NCBI GenBank assembly: GCA_038207625.1
Contig: JBBQZO010000037.1
Coordinates: forward strand, 1-59,361
Origin: JBBQZO01 sp038207625
GTDB lineage: Bacteria; Pseudomonadota; Gammaproteobacteria; Burkholderiales; Burkholderiaceae_D
Direction: 5' to 3'
Length of the DNA: 59,361 nucleotides
The notes beneath the pieces are model-generated. The model saw nothing but the letters and a program-made list of their open reading frames with translations, made no database searches and had not been told where the DNA came from. This document shows positions 18,401 through 26,706 of the stretch, one piece after another. A program made the translations under genes and the position numbers. The stretch's first letter is position 1; every line of letters starts with the position of its first letter.

Positions 18401-19549
18401 TGGGCGCTGCAGGCGCATGGCGCGACGCCGGGCGAAGCGGTGTCTGGCAGCTATCTGGTCAAACCGATCACCGCCTCGGTGTTGTTGGAGGCCGTCAGCA
18501 ATGCCATCGGCACCGCTACGCCAAGCTACAGCGGCACCAGGCCGGCCCAGCAGCGCCTGCGCGCTCTGACCCTGCTGGTGGTCGAAGACAATCCGCTGAA
18601 CCAGCAAGTGGCGCGGGAATTGCTGAGCAACGAAGGCGCCACGGTCGAGGTGGCCGACGGCGGCATCGCGGGCGTGCAGCGTGCGCTGGCCGCCGATCCA
18701 CCCTTCGACGCGGTGCTGATGGACATTCAAATGCCCGACATGGACGGCCTGGCGGCCACCCGCGCGCTGCGCCAGCATCGGTCGGCGCAGATGCTGCCGA
18801 TCATCGCGATGACTGCCAACGCGCTGGCGTCGGACAAGCAAGCGTGCCTGGCGGCCGGCATGAACGACCATATCGCCAAGCCGCTCGAGCTCGACAGCCT
18901 GGTCACCGCGATCTTGCAACATTGTCGGGCCCCTTCCCAGACACCGGCCGGGCCAGCCGCATCGCACGATCTGCAGGCTGACACGCTGATTGAACGCGCC
19001 GCCGCGCTGCAACGACTGGGCGGCAATCTCAGCCTGCTCGACGACATCAATCGCGAGTTCGCGCTGCGCACGCCGGACCTGCTGGCCAGAGCGCGCGCGC
19101 ACATCGACAGCGGCGTTCTGGCGCCGGTGATGGCCGCGCTGCACACGCTCAAGGGCAGCGCCGGCACGGTCGGCGCCCGACAGTTGGCCGACGCGGCGGC
19201 CCGGCTCGAGGCGCGCATCAAGAGCGGCCAGTGCGATGCGCTGGTCGAGCACATGGACGCGCTTGAGGCGCTGGCCCAGGCCAGCATCGGCGCGCTGGCA
19301 GCGGCCGAGCCAACGCGCGCACTGCCCGAGACGATCGCGGACGCGGCGACACTGGCCGCGCGCTTCGCCGAACTGTGTGCGCTGCTGGAGCAGACCAATA
19401 TGCGCGCGGTCACCGTGTACGCCCAGTTGCGGCGCGAAGCCGGCGGCCCGATGCAAGCGCGCCTGGGCGCGTTGAGCGCGGCCATCGCCGCCCTCGACTT
19501 CAAAGGTGCACTGCGCGAATGCGACGCCTTGCGCGATCAGTTCACATGA
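15464..19549 (+). CDS. Large transmembrane hybrid sensor histidine kinase (PAS-PAS-HK-REC-REC-HPt)
   Basis: A 1361-aa sensor. Order of parts: TM helix (about 19-42), periplasmic sensor of about 235 residues (dCache-like), second TM (about 281-305), HAMP, PAS at about 371-490, PAS at about 500-615, HisKA with SHEIRTPMNG near 650, HATPase (about 750-870), first receiver (about 890-1015; Asp in LLLIDAELP), second receiver (about 1036-1155; LMDIQMPDMDG) and an HPt domain with HTLKGSAG near 1230. All phosphorelay residues are present, so it can pass phosphate His-Asp-His to a separate protein. The first receiver is divergent. It is flanked by two receiver-kinases with 4-nt overlaps. Confidence 0.9.
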   Translation: MTPPDRRVPALPTIRARLAMVVLACALPALLGFVLLIGHFYQRERLQISRDTQLTARALMLAVERDLNGAKVAALAMATSRNLATGDLAAFHVQASSLLGQDFPGFAFVLSDATGQQLVNTLRPYGQPLPRHGNRAQLQRVFATGLPAISDVYVGGVLQRPLIGIDVPVRRDGPVVYDLTVGILPERLGKVLAEQRVPPGNIVAIFDAKGVIVARTLEAAKFVGRPGAPALIARMKLANEGEVETLSVEGIAVYSIYSRSPVSGWSVAIGVPRSVVYAELVKSIAWLAWVVIVLLAAGFGMAWVLGGRISVSVRALTAAANALGAGRALSMAGSSFREEGEVASALHKVEAQLRQHRDHLEQQIAERTSELEASKALLETVYRSAPVGLCFIAPDLRFVMINESLAAMNGQTSAAFLGHTLPDVIGAAGVAIEHSYRQVFATGLPVRNLELRQLAPGDPSSPRYWMVNYYPVFAASGAILGINGVLLDITERKASEDALAHYAAIVESADDAIISKTIAGLITSWNRGAERMFGYARAEVLGRPITLLIPDQHQAEEALLLTRLRKGELVEKYETVRRRKDGALIDISVTLSPLYDRDGKVIGASKVARDITERKRAETALQAANEQLVLARDTAEAANRAKSQFLANMSHEIRTPMNGLLGMLQLLQHSALTARQMDYAVKSQAAARSLLHLLNDILDFSKLDAQKMALELQPLRIDTLLRELAAILAGSIGAKPVELLFDIDPALPACVVGDALRLRQVLLNLAGNAIKFTQAGEVVLSLRAAPGAPGRDSARSAITFSVRDTGIGVAADRLAYIFEGFSQAEASTTRRYGGTGLGLAISQRLVTLMGGTIEVASTPGAGSVFSFTLELARAPDDTPTPRHALIGSDHPVRLLIVDEHPGARAVLATLAQSFGWRSEQAADAGAAVQLLSAAEHARQPYQLLLIDAELPALAMLMSALGDLARAGRTEPAVLFCANEWALQAHGATPGEAVSGSYLVKPITASVLLEAVSNAIGTATPSYSGTRPAQQRLRALTLLVVEDNPLNQQVARELLSNEGATVEVADGGIAGVQRALAADPPFDAVLMDIQMPDMDGLAATRALRQHRSAQMLPIIAMTANALASDKQACLAAGMNDHIAKPLELDSLVTAILQHCRAPSQTPAGPAASHDLQADTLIERAAALQRLGGNLSLLDDINREFALRTPDLLARARAHIDSGVLAPVMAALHTLKGSAGTVGARQLADAAARLEARIKSGQCDALVEHMDALEALAQASIGALAAAEPTRALPETIADAATLAARFAELCALLEQTNMRAVTVYAQLRREAGGPMQARLGALSAAIAALDFKGALRECDALRDQFT

Positions 19550-20715
19550 GCGCCCTGTTCGACCCAGGCGTGCTTGCAGCGCTCGGTGTGCCGACCGGCA
19601 AACCGCAGTTGCTGCTGGTGGACGACCAGCCATCGAATATCCTGATCCTCTACGAGATGTTTCGCGCCGACTGCGACATTTTCGTCGCCACCAATGGCGC
19701 CGATGCGCTGGCCTACTGCCAGCACACCCAGCCGCACCTGATCCTGCTCGACGTGCAGATGCCCGACATGGACGGCCACGAAGTGTGCCTGCGCCTCAAG
19801 GGCGCGGCGCTGACACGCGACATACCGGTGATGTTTGTGACGGCGCAAAGCGATCCCTTCGACGAAGCGCGCGGACTGGACGAAGGGGCCGCCGATTTCA
19901 TCGTCAAACCGCTGCACGCGGCGGTGGTGCGCGCGCGCGTGCGCACCCAGCTCACGCTGAAGTTCCAGAGCGACCTGTTGCGTTCGCTCGCGCTCAATGC
20001 CCAGGCCGCCGCCGACAAAGCCATGCTGGTCAAGCTGGAATTCTTGTCGAGCATGAGCCACGAATTGCGCACGCCGCTCAACGCCGTGCTGGGGTTTTCC
20101 CAGTTAATGGCGACGGCGACGCCGCCACCGTCGGCCACCCAGCAAGTCGCGCTGGACAACATTCTGCAGGGCGGCTGGCAATTGCTGGGGCTGGTCGACG
20201 ATATCCTCGACCTGGCCAGGATCGAATCGGGCAAGCTCACGTTAATGCCGGAAACGCTGGCGCTGTCCGCGCTGCTGGGCCACTGCCAGGCATTGATCGG
20301 CGCACAGGCGCAGCAGCGCGCGATCACGGTCAAGGTGGCAGACGAGTGCGCCACGCTGACCGTGTATGCCGACCGCAACCGCCTCGCCCAATGCGTGCTC
20401 AACCTGCTGTCGAACGCGATCAAGTACAACCACGACGGGGGCAGCGTCACGCTCGACTGCGCCGTCACGGCCGACGGGCGTGCGCGCATCAGCGTGCGCG
20501 ATAGCGGCCCAGGGCTCACGCCCGACCAGGTAGAGCAACTGTTCCAATCGTTCCACCGGCTTCGGCTGGATACGCGCGCGGAATCGGGCGCCGGTATCGG
20601 CCTGGCGGTCACCAAACAACTGATCGAACTGATGAACGGTGACATCGGCGTCGACAGCACGCCTGGCAGCGGCAGCACCTTCTGGCTCGAATTGCCGCTC
20701 GCGACGGCGCCCTAG
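19546..20715 (+). CDS. Receiver-histidine kinase (inverted hybrid), third of three
   Basis: A 389-aa soluble protein with a receiver (about 17-135; Asp in ILLDVQMPDMDGHE, Lys in FIVKPL), a helical linker, HisKA with SHELRTPLNA near residue 171 and an HATPase (NLLSNAIKYN; G boxes near GAGIGLAVTKQL) to the end. It has the same architecture as the first gene of the operon but clearly different sequence. The ATG at 19546 overlaps the stop of the 1361-aa kinase. No DNA-binding output domain is encoded in the operon. Confidence 0.88.
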   Translation: MSALFDPGVLAALGVPTGKPQLLLVDDQPSNILILYEMFRADCDIFVATNGADALAYCQHTQPHLILLDVQMPDMDGHEVCLRLKGAALTRDIPVMFVTAQSDPFDEARGLDEGAADFIVKPLHAAVVRARVRTQLTLKFQSDLLRSLALNAQAAADKAMLVKLEFLSSMSHELRTPLNAVLGFSQLMATATPPPSATQQVALDNILQGGWQLLGLVDDILDLARIESGKLTLMPETLALSALLGHCQALIGAQAQQRAITVKVADECATLTVYADRNRLAQCVLNLLSNAIKYNHDGGSVTLDCAVTADGRARISVRDSGPGLTPDQVEQLFQSFHRLRLDTRAESGAGIGLAVTKQLIELMNGDIGVDSTPGSGSTFWLELPLATAP

Positions 20716-20881
20716 CCAACGGATCGGCAAGTGGTGCCGCGCATAGCGAGGTGGAACGCTTGACGGGAAGGCCGGTGCGCGCTGTGCCAACGCATCATCG
20801 GCACACGGTGGATGGTCTGGCGGCATGGGGAACCCGATGCCGGGTGCGGCAGGCCGAACAGGCTGGCAAGGCCAGAATGCG

Positions 20882-20905
20882 AAAAAGCCCCTTGCGGGGC
20901 TTTTG
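20882..20905 (-). terminator. Rho-independent terminator
   Basis: Stem AAAAGCCCC / GGGGCTTTT with a 4-nt loop. On the minus strand it lies about 40 nt beyond the PEP-CTERM stop at 20946. It is nearly symmetrical, so it may also end the kinase operon coming from the left. Confidence 0.75.
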
Positions 20906-20945
20906 AAAATGCGCTGCCTAGCCGCATCCGTGCGGCTTGGATTGC

Positions 20946-21644
20946 CTATCGGCTCTTGCGGCTGCGGATCATCAAACCGGCCAAGCCGAAGCCGGCCAGC
21001 AGCATCGCGTAGCTATCCGGCTCTGGCACAGAACTGACCGTGTCACCGGTGACGTAGTAGTTAAATTCCTGGCCTGGGTAGAGGCTTGCTGGACCGAAGG
21101 TCGCTGGCAGCGCCGAAATATCGCCCAGGCGTTGATACGCGACGGTCGCGCCGGTGTTCGACGTATGGCCCACTGAGGCAGTGCCGTTAAACACGGCCAT
21201 CAGCCAGTAGTTGCCAGCGGTGAGCGTGGCGTGGTTCTTGAATGCGTCGTGCGTGTCGCCGATGGCCGTGACGCTGAACACGCCGGTCGAATCGAGCATC
21301 TGGTCCGGCGTACCGCCCGCATCCGAATACACCGCGAAATTGCCGTCATCGCCAACTGAACGGAAAATAATGCCGACGTCTTGCAAGGTCAGTGACTGGT
21401 CGATGGTGACGGCCGAGCCGGGCAGGGAGTTCGCGCCGTGCACGGAACTATCTGCAAATGGCGTGACATCGCCGTAGCTGGCGGTGGTGGCGCTGGCAAT
21501 GGGAGGGCACTGATCGCGCGCCAGCGAGCGCGATCGGGCTTGTCCAGGCATGTCGAACTGGCGTGCCGGGTCAGCGTCTGGGGAATGTGGATGAGCAATG
21601 CGCACCCTGGGCCACAATCGGGCGCGCTGCGGGAGGCGCAGCAA
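20946..21644 (-). CDS. PEP-CTERM protein, probably 5'-truncated remnant
   Basis: The C-terminal 183 residues (from about 21497 downward) look like a normal PEP-CTERM surface protein: they begin with ASATTASYGDV, the usual end of a signal peptide, and finish with SVPEPDSYAMLLAGFGLAGL and a basic tail. The open frame runs on to 21644, but those upstream 49 residues are Arg/Pro-rich and contain no hydrophobic signal-peptide core. The signal peptide therefore appears to have been cut away. Without it the product could not be exported, so this is probably a pseudogene. Confidence 0.6.
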   Translation of the reverse strand: MLRLPQRARLWPRVRIAHPHSPDADPARQFDMPGQARSRSLARDQCPPIASATTASYGDVTPFADSSVHGANSLPGSAVTIDQSLTLQDVGIIFRSVGDDGNFAVYSDAGGTPDQMLDSTGVFSVTAIGDTHDAFKNHATLTAGNYWLMAVFNGTASVGHTSNTGATVAYQRLGDISALPATFGPASLYPGQEFNYYVTGDTVSSVPEPDSYAMLLAGFGLAGLMIRSRKSR

Positions 21645-21722
21645 CGCCGCATGTTCATAGAAAATGCGGCGCAGCGATGCTCAATCAGGGCGGCCCTAAA
21701 CGACGCCAGGGCAAGCGCTCAT

Positions 21723-21735
21723 CGATGCAGAAGCG
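21723..21735 (+). repeat. Candidate left attachment site
   Basis: CGATGCAGAAGCG, identical to 35029-35041 at the end of mnmE. The bases to its left do not restore the mnmE stop region, so the copy is incomplete as a classic attB half. Confidence 0.5.
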
Positions 21736-22175
21736 GCTGAAAAATTGCACTAGCCCCACAAATCGTCATTTTTGCCGATTATTTCTCGTTTGTGTACCAA
21801 AGCGTGTACCAAAGGAACAATGTGTCACCATTTCGCTCCAACTGCCCGGCCCTCACGACGCACCTTTGATTCGGCGGGGCAGCGCACACAGAAGCCATCA
21901 TGGCATGACTGTCAATCCGCGCTGCCCACAACTGCTCCCGATTCCAGCGTTTGACCGGCATGGCCCATCCTCAGACCATCGAGCTGGAGCTGGACTGACA
22001 AAACACCCACCGCCCGTCTATCGACACCGAAATCTGCCTCGATTCCGCGCTGGAACCGACGCCAAATCGATTGAAAAAAATCTCAGCCATATATTCCGAG
22101 AGTGTGATTGGACAACGATCACATTTTCTTGACGGTTTAAAAACCGTATCTGATGAATTCAACTTGGGGCATCAC
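21736..22175. other. Left end of island, no gene seen
   Basis: Open frames here look like chance. It holds the GTGTACC repeats at 21792-21814. It also holds a palindrome at 22132-22147 (ACGGTTT, AA, AAACCGT) that overlaps a TTGACG at 22129-22134, 29 bp before the next gene; this could be an operator at a promoter. Confidence 0.45.
21792..21814 (+). repeat. Tandem GTGTACCAAAG repeat, left island end
   Basis: Two copies of GTGTACCAAAG separated by one base. The same pattern with three or four changes is found at 34889-34911, near the other end of the island and in the same orientation. It may be an integrase arm-type or directionality-factor binding site. Confidence 0.55.
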
Positions 22176-22550
22176 ATGGACCAAAACCAATCCGGCCTGA
22201 CAACGGGGCACCATTTGACGGCGACGACGTGTCCTCGCTGCCAATCGACGCACATCGAAACGCTGGGGTATGGCAGAAGAATCGGCGGGACCGTCGGCAC
22301 CGTCGCAGGCGCGGCGAGCGGCGCGGCAAGTGCTATGGGCGGCGCAGAGGTCGGGGCCGCTGTAGGAATGCTTGTAGGCCCGTTAGGAGCCGTTCTCGGG
22401 GGCATCGCTGGCGCACTTATGGGTGGACTCGCTGGCGCGACTGTGGGCGGCGTAGCAGGCTCACAGCTTGGCCGCGTTGTTGACGAAAATATCTTGGATA
22501 ACTTCCGCTGCCTTTCATGCGGACACGCATTTGGCGAACAGCGCCGATAG
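22176..22550 (+). CDS. Zinc-ribbon protein with glycine-zipper membrane segment
   Basis: A 124-aa protein in which a zinc ribbon is split around a membrane-like core. CPRC lies near residue 19 and CLSCGH near residue 116, giving four Cys ligands. Between them (about 37-105) are many GxxxG-type glycine repeats in hydrophobic sequence (GAASGAASAMGGAEVGAAVG and onward), typical of glycine-zipper helices that pack in membranes. The ATG at 22176 is preferred; the frame opens at 22071, but that extension is not similar in composition. No function is recognised. It lies ahead of the DUF932 gene. Confidence 0.6.
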   Translation: MDQNQSGLTTGHHLTATTCPRCQSTHIETLGYGRRIGGTVGTVAGAASGAASAMGGAEVGAAVGMLVGPLGAVLGGIAGALMGGLAGATVGGVAGSQLGRVVDENILDNFRCLSCGHAFGEQRR

Positions 22551-22704
22551 GTTCGGCTCGCAGACTCTATCCGACTGGCTGCGTCACGCTGCGCGTGGAA
22601 ACCAACGCAGCAGTGTCCGTCCACGTCCTCTTGTGAATCGCCCTTCTGCGCTTGCCGCGTGCACGCGGCACAGTCGCAAGCAAACCCATCTAAAGGAAAT
22701 ATCA

Positions 22705-23664
22705 ATGGCACACCTTCTTGAACAAATGGCATACGTCGGCGCTACGCCGTGGCATGGCTTGGGCAATCAGCTCGGCGCCCACGAGCCTATCGAAATATGG
22801 GCGAAGCAAGCTGGCATGGACTGGCAAATCCGTGAGGCCCCGGTACGCTTCATGTCGGGCAGCGTCGGCGGCCTCGGCGCAATCGAATCCTTCCCCGAAA
22901 ACAAAGTGTTGTTCCGTTCCGACACTAACTCGCCACTGTCCGTGGTTAGCAAGCGCTACAAGGTCGTACAGCCCAGGGAGATTTTGGAGTTCTACCGCGA
23001 TCTCACCGAAGTGTCCGGCTTCGAACTTGAGACCGCTGGAATTCTGAAGGGTGGTCGTAAAATTTGGGCGCTGGCACGGACGGGGCAATCGGCTACGCTC
23101 AAAGGCAACGACGTGACCAATGCCTACGTTCTCCTGGCGACCGCATGCGACGGCACGCTGGCGACGACGGCGCAATTCACCAGCATCCGGGTCGTCTGCA
23201 ATAACACGCTGGCCGTGGCGCTGGGCAGTAGCAAGGGCGCGGTGAAGGTGCCACACAACACGTCGTTCGATCCGCAGTCGGTCAAGCGCCAGCTTGGGAT
23301 TTCGGTAGCAACCTGGGAGTCGTTCATGTACCGGATGAAGGGCCTGAGCGAGCGGAAGGTGATGGCGAATGAAGCGGCGAACTACTTTCGTCGCGTCTTC
23401 GTAGACATCGACAAGACGACTTCGCAGAACACTAATGAACGCGCAATGGCGAAAGTCATGACACTGTTCGATGGACATGGGAAGGGGGCGGAAACGGCAT
23501 CGGCAAAGGGGACAGCGTTTGGTCTACTCAACGCCGTAACCGAATTTGTGGACCACGAGCGGCGCGCAATCAGTTCAGATCATCGACTGGAATCTGCATG
23601 GTTTGGGCAGGGTGCAGCGCTGAAAGAAAAGGCGCTGGATCAGGCGCTACTATTGATTGCGTAA
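22705..23664 (+). CDS. DUF932 (phage/plasmid-like) protein
   Basis: A 319-aa protein of the DUF932/TIGR03299 family. The family's opening pattern is clear: MAHLLEQMAYVGATPWHGLG, then VLFRSDTNSPLSVVSKRYKVVQP and a CNNTLAVAL segment. These proteins are widespread on plasmids, phages and islands, often near replication or anti-restriction genes, and their biochemical role is unknown. A good AAAGGA site lies 9 nt upstream of the ATG. GC is near chromosomal, unlike the R-M genes beside it. Confidence 0.85.
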   Translation: MAHLLEQMAYVGATPWHGLGNQLGAHEPIEIWAKQAGMDWQIREAPVRFMSGSVGGLGAIESFPENKVLFRSDTNSPLSVVSKRYKVVQPREILEFYRDLTEVSGFELETAGILKGGRKIWALARTGQSATLKGNDVTNAYVLLATACDGTLATTAQFTSIRVVCNNTLAVALGSSKGAVKVPHNTSFDPQSVKRQLGISVATWESFMYRMKGLSERKVMANEAANYFRRVFVDIDKTTSQNTNERAMAKVMTLFDGHGKGAETASAKGTAFGLLNAVTEFVDHERRAISSDHRLESAWFGQGAALKEKALDQALLLIA

Positions 23665-24038
23665 TTGCTGTCTGATGAGCTAAATTAGACCCGCCATTGG
23701 TCAGGCGGGCAACTGATGGACGTTGGCGAATATATTGGCGGGATGGCACTCGAGCGTAGCTTACACGATTGGGAATGCAAACAATAGAAGCGCTCGGGAT
23801 GAGGGAGGGGGCCGTAAATCTGGTTACGGGCGTGGAATCGACTTAGAACGAGAGCTTACTAACCCGAACGCATGTCGGGACCTCCACCTAGTCTTGCCCA
23901 CAGTCGGCGTGGGCGCACATCGATTACACAAGTAAGTGCTCGGTCAGATCGAAAAAATCGCAAACATCTCGACCAAACCAAGCTTTCGAATTTATTGAAA
24001 AATCAATTAATATTTAACAAAATTGCATCAAATTTTCT
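23665..24038. other. Intergenic region, no gene seen
   Basis: About 370 bp. A short hairpin CCCGCC / GGCGGG at 23690-23709 follows the DUF932 gene but has no T run. The sequence becomes A/T-rich from 23960 toward the convergent endonuclease gene. Confidence 0.4.
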
Positions 24039-24980
24039 TTACTCTGGCACCAATTGGTTGACATGCTCCACCAATAATAAAAGCTGTGCGTTGACTTCTC
24101 GCACTTCGTCCAGAGTGTGCAATGTGCGAGAAAATTCAGAGCCGTCGCTGAACGTGACCTCATATTCAAACTGGCTTATTTCCCCTGCTGCAGGGAATTC
24201 CGGAGTGTCATCAGAGAGAAAAACAGCAGCATTTTGAATTGAATTAAAAACCACGGGGCCACACCTAGCGAGAGAAAAAATTCTTATTTCTTGTGGTGCC
24301 GCGATCAAAGCGCTATAGATACGTTGCTTGAAAGAAGTGAATGCACTTGGTCCAGCGATACTCCGTAGATTCGTGGCAGCTCGACTCAGAGACTCATCTG
24401 TGAGCTGCCCCTCTAACGCGCGTACAAGCTCCATTTTCTGAGGTTCTTGTAACGAATCGTGATAGTCGATTTGCGCACCGATTGATTGAAACGCCTCAAC
24501 AATTTTCTCCTTGCCTACAAAGAAAAGTTCAACCTCTCTGGTTCTAACATATTCTCTAGCTGGTTCAGAAAACTCCCCGCATGCGGCAATGGCTAAAAAT
24601 CGCGCTGTCGGATACGTGTGCCTCATGGGAAGCAACTTATTAGTGTCATCTCTTGCTTTGTCTTTAGAGTGACGGATACCTCTTCTCCAAAAACTTTCAA
24701 GAAATGCGACCGGCACACCTTTGCTCTCAGTGCTTCCACCCAACTCCAACACATAGTCGTAATCAACATAGTTTCCATCTATATCTGACCATTGCACTTT
24801 TCCGCTCCGGCAACTACGCGCCACTACACGGTTATCCAGAAACAAGCCTAGTGAACTAGCGACCTCTCCTAAAAGAGGGTAAATAACTTTCGTCTCCCAC
24901 CAGTCGCCAACTATTTGACCTAGTTTGTGGCCAGCTGAACTGAGCGCTTCGCTATCCCCGCCAGCTTGTCGTGTTACCAT
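24039..24980 (-). CDS. Probable restriction endonuclease partner of the C5 methyltransferase
   Basis: A 313-aa protein whose ATG overlaps the end of the cytosine methyltransferase gene by 7 nt, the usual layout of a type II restriction-modification pair. No family is recognised with certainty. Residues 71-110 could hold a PD-(D/E)XK-like nuclease core: acidic Asp73/Asp75 in YVDYDYVLEL, Glu95 in VAFLESFWRR, and Lys residues in RHSKDKARD. The rest shows no membrane segment or other motif. GC and codon use are low compared with the chromosome, matching the methyltransferase. The cleavage role is inferred from context plus this weak motif. Confidence 0.6.
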   Translation of the reverse strand: MVTRQAGGDSEALSSAGHKLGQIVGDWWETKVIYPLLGEVASSLGLFLDNRVVARSCRSGKVQWSDIDGNYVDYDYVLELGGSTESKGVPVAFLESFWRRGIRHSKDKARDDTNKLLPMRHTYPTARFLAIAACGEFSEPAREYVRTREVELFFVGKEKIVEAFQSIGAQIDYHDSLQEPQKMELVRALEGQLTDESLSRAATNLRSIAGPSAFTSFKQRIYSALIAAPQEIRIFSLARCGPVVFNSIQNAAVFLSDDTPEFPAAGEISQFEYEVTFSDGSEFSRTLHTLDEVREVNAQLLLLVEHVNQLVPE

Positions 24981-26107
24981 TTCATTTTCCTTTTTATGTG
25001 ATCTCCAAGCGCTTTGGCAAGGAGAGGGGGAACAGCATTTCCAACTTGATCATCTTGGGTGACCCATTTTGCTTTTCGCGTAAGATTGCCGAAAAATTGA
25101 TAATCATCGTCAAACGACTGTAGTCGTGCAGCTTCCCTCACTGTTGTTCCTCGGGGGACCTTTGGATGTAGCAAATCAGTGCGATGATTGCAAGTGACGG
25201 TGCGGGATGGCCTTTGGCTGTCCAACTTAAAGACATTTATCTTTTTTGTTCTCAACTCATCCGGGACTTGTGAGTTATCACCGCCCTCTGGTATTGCAGC
25301 GTATCGCTGCACAATAACATCACTATGGCGGGTCGCCCGATGATTGAAAATCGATCCTGGGCGCCGGTCTCCGCGTCTTTCTTTTTGGTAGTCATTGTGA
25401 TAAACGCCATCATGTTGCAGTTCTTCCTCACCTTCGCCCTGGTGAATGACAGGGAGGTCACTCAAAGCATCCCATACCGTCCGGTATGGTATTAAATCGG
25501 AAACGAAGAGATCAAGGTTCTTGTTAACATTCCCGTGAGTCGGCTCGGGGAATCCAACAGTTCCCCCATCTCGAATTCCGATCAAGATAAAGCGCGGTCG
25601 CGCTTGAGGCACTCCATAGTCAGCGGCGCTAAGTATCTTGTATTCACACTCGTATCCAATTGCGGTAAACTCAGCGACGATTGCTTTGAGTACAGAGCCA
25701 CCCGACATGCTTTTGATCCCAGATACGTTTTCGAATAAGAAAACCTCCGGTCGTAGTCCGTTAACAAGTCTAACGAACTCTTTAAACATTTGATTTCTCG
25801 GGTCAGCATCTAATCGAGGTCCGGCAAGACTGAATCCCTGGCAAGGTGGTCCACCGGACATCATGGACAACTCTCCGATTTTAAGCTTGGTAAGTTGAAG
25901 AATTTCCTCGACAGACAATTCCCTGATATCTTTTAAGACGAGAGGCACGTTTGGATGATTGGCCTTAAAAGTTACACCGGCCATTTCGTCATATTCGTTT
26001 GCAAGGACGGATTGAAAGCCAGCTTTTCGCAGTCCTTCAGTCATACCCCCTGCACCTGCAAATAAATCGATCACTGTCGGTTTTTTTACGTATTTTTTCT
26101 TGGTCAT
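24974..26107 (-). CDS. DNA (cytosine-5-)-methyltransferase
   Basis: A 377-aa C5 methyltransferase with the family motifs in order: motif I DLFAGAGGMTEGLRKAGF (about 14-31, SAM binding), motif IV GGPPCQGFS (catalytic Cys in PCQ, about 84-92), motif VI FENVSG, motif VIII QARPRF and a C-terminal motif X QVGNAVPPLLAKALG. The target recognition region (about 210-320) is short, so it should recognise one short sequence, which cannot be read from the gene. Low GC and overlap with the 313-aa protein mark a mobile type II R-M module. Confidence 0.92.
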   Translation of the reverse strand: MTKKKYVKKPTVIDLFAGAGGMTEGLRKAGFQSVLANEYDEMAGVTFKANHPNVPLVLKDIRELSVEEILQLTKLKIGELSMMSGGPPCQGFSLAGPRLDADPRNQMFKEFVRLVNGLRPEVFLFENVSGIKSMSGGSVLKAIVAEFTAIGYECEYKILSAADYGVPQARPRFILIGIRDGGTVGFPEPTHGNVNKNLDLFVSDLIPYRTVWDALSDLPVIHQGEGEEELQHDGVYHNDYQKERRGDRRPGSIFNHRATRHSDVIVQRYAAIPEGGDNSQVPDELRTKKINVFKLDSQRPSRTVTCNHRTDLLHPKVPRGTTVREAARLQSFDDDYQFFGNLTRKAKWVTQDDQVGNAVPPLLAKALGDHIKRKMKW

Positions 26108-26300
26108 AATTCAATAAATAATACCAATAAATAATAATCTGAAGAATAAATCCAAGATAGACTATATTTATTGCATGTTTCGCGTCGTCAGCTCGTTAAG
26201 GGCCTCGCTCCATGCAATTAGTCGTTCTGACATTCATCAGCGTTCAATTTACCGGCATTCGTGCTCGCAAGTGGGTACGAAATCATTGACAACTGGTGTT

Positions 26301-26543
26301 TTAGCCATCTTCATCTTTGGAATTTACTATGTAGAAAGTATTTGAGCCACCCTCTTTGAGTACCTCACCTGTCTTTGTCATTAAATCCAACGCGCACAAC
26401 GCCTGTGTGTTTGTTAAACCTGTTTGCGAAACAAGTTGTGCCAACTTTATTGGAGCAATTGATGCCCTAAGAACAGCACGGACTTTTCTTATGTGTTCCG
26501 GTTTTGGAGGGAGGGAGTTGAACTTATCAAGACGATTGCGCAT
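26301..26543 (-). CDS. Small helix-rich hypothetical protein, possible winged helix
   Basis: An 80-aa open frame upstream of the methyltransferase on the same strand. The middle, APIKLAQLVSQTGLTNTQAL followed by CALDLMTKTGEVLKEGG and FYIV, looks like a helix-turn-helix with a beta wing. It might regulate the R-M genes, but the 193-bp gap between them and the lack of a family match leave this open. Confidence 0.45.
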   Translation of the reverse strand: MRNRLDKFNSLPPKPEHIRKVRAVLRASIAPIKLAQLVSQTGLTNTQALCALDLMTKTGEVLKEGGSNTFYIVNSKDEDG

Positions 26544-26706
26544 TGGTGGCTTAGGCTTGAAAATTTTGTTTGCGACTCGATCAAATTAATAGCAAACCAT
26601 GATCTTGTCGCATTTCCGCATCAAAACAGCGCTGCTATTTTGAAAATCGTATACCTAGCATTTCCATCGTTCGTCCAAGAAATGACTGAACTTACGATGA
26701 AAAAAA

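Noticed and set aside
17528..19633. 701-residue open frame antisense to the hybrid kinase
   Set aside because: It is Arg/Gln/His-rich and lies fully opposite a gene with every domain motif. High GC gives long empty antisense frames here.
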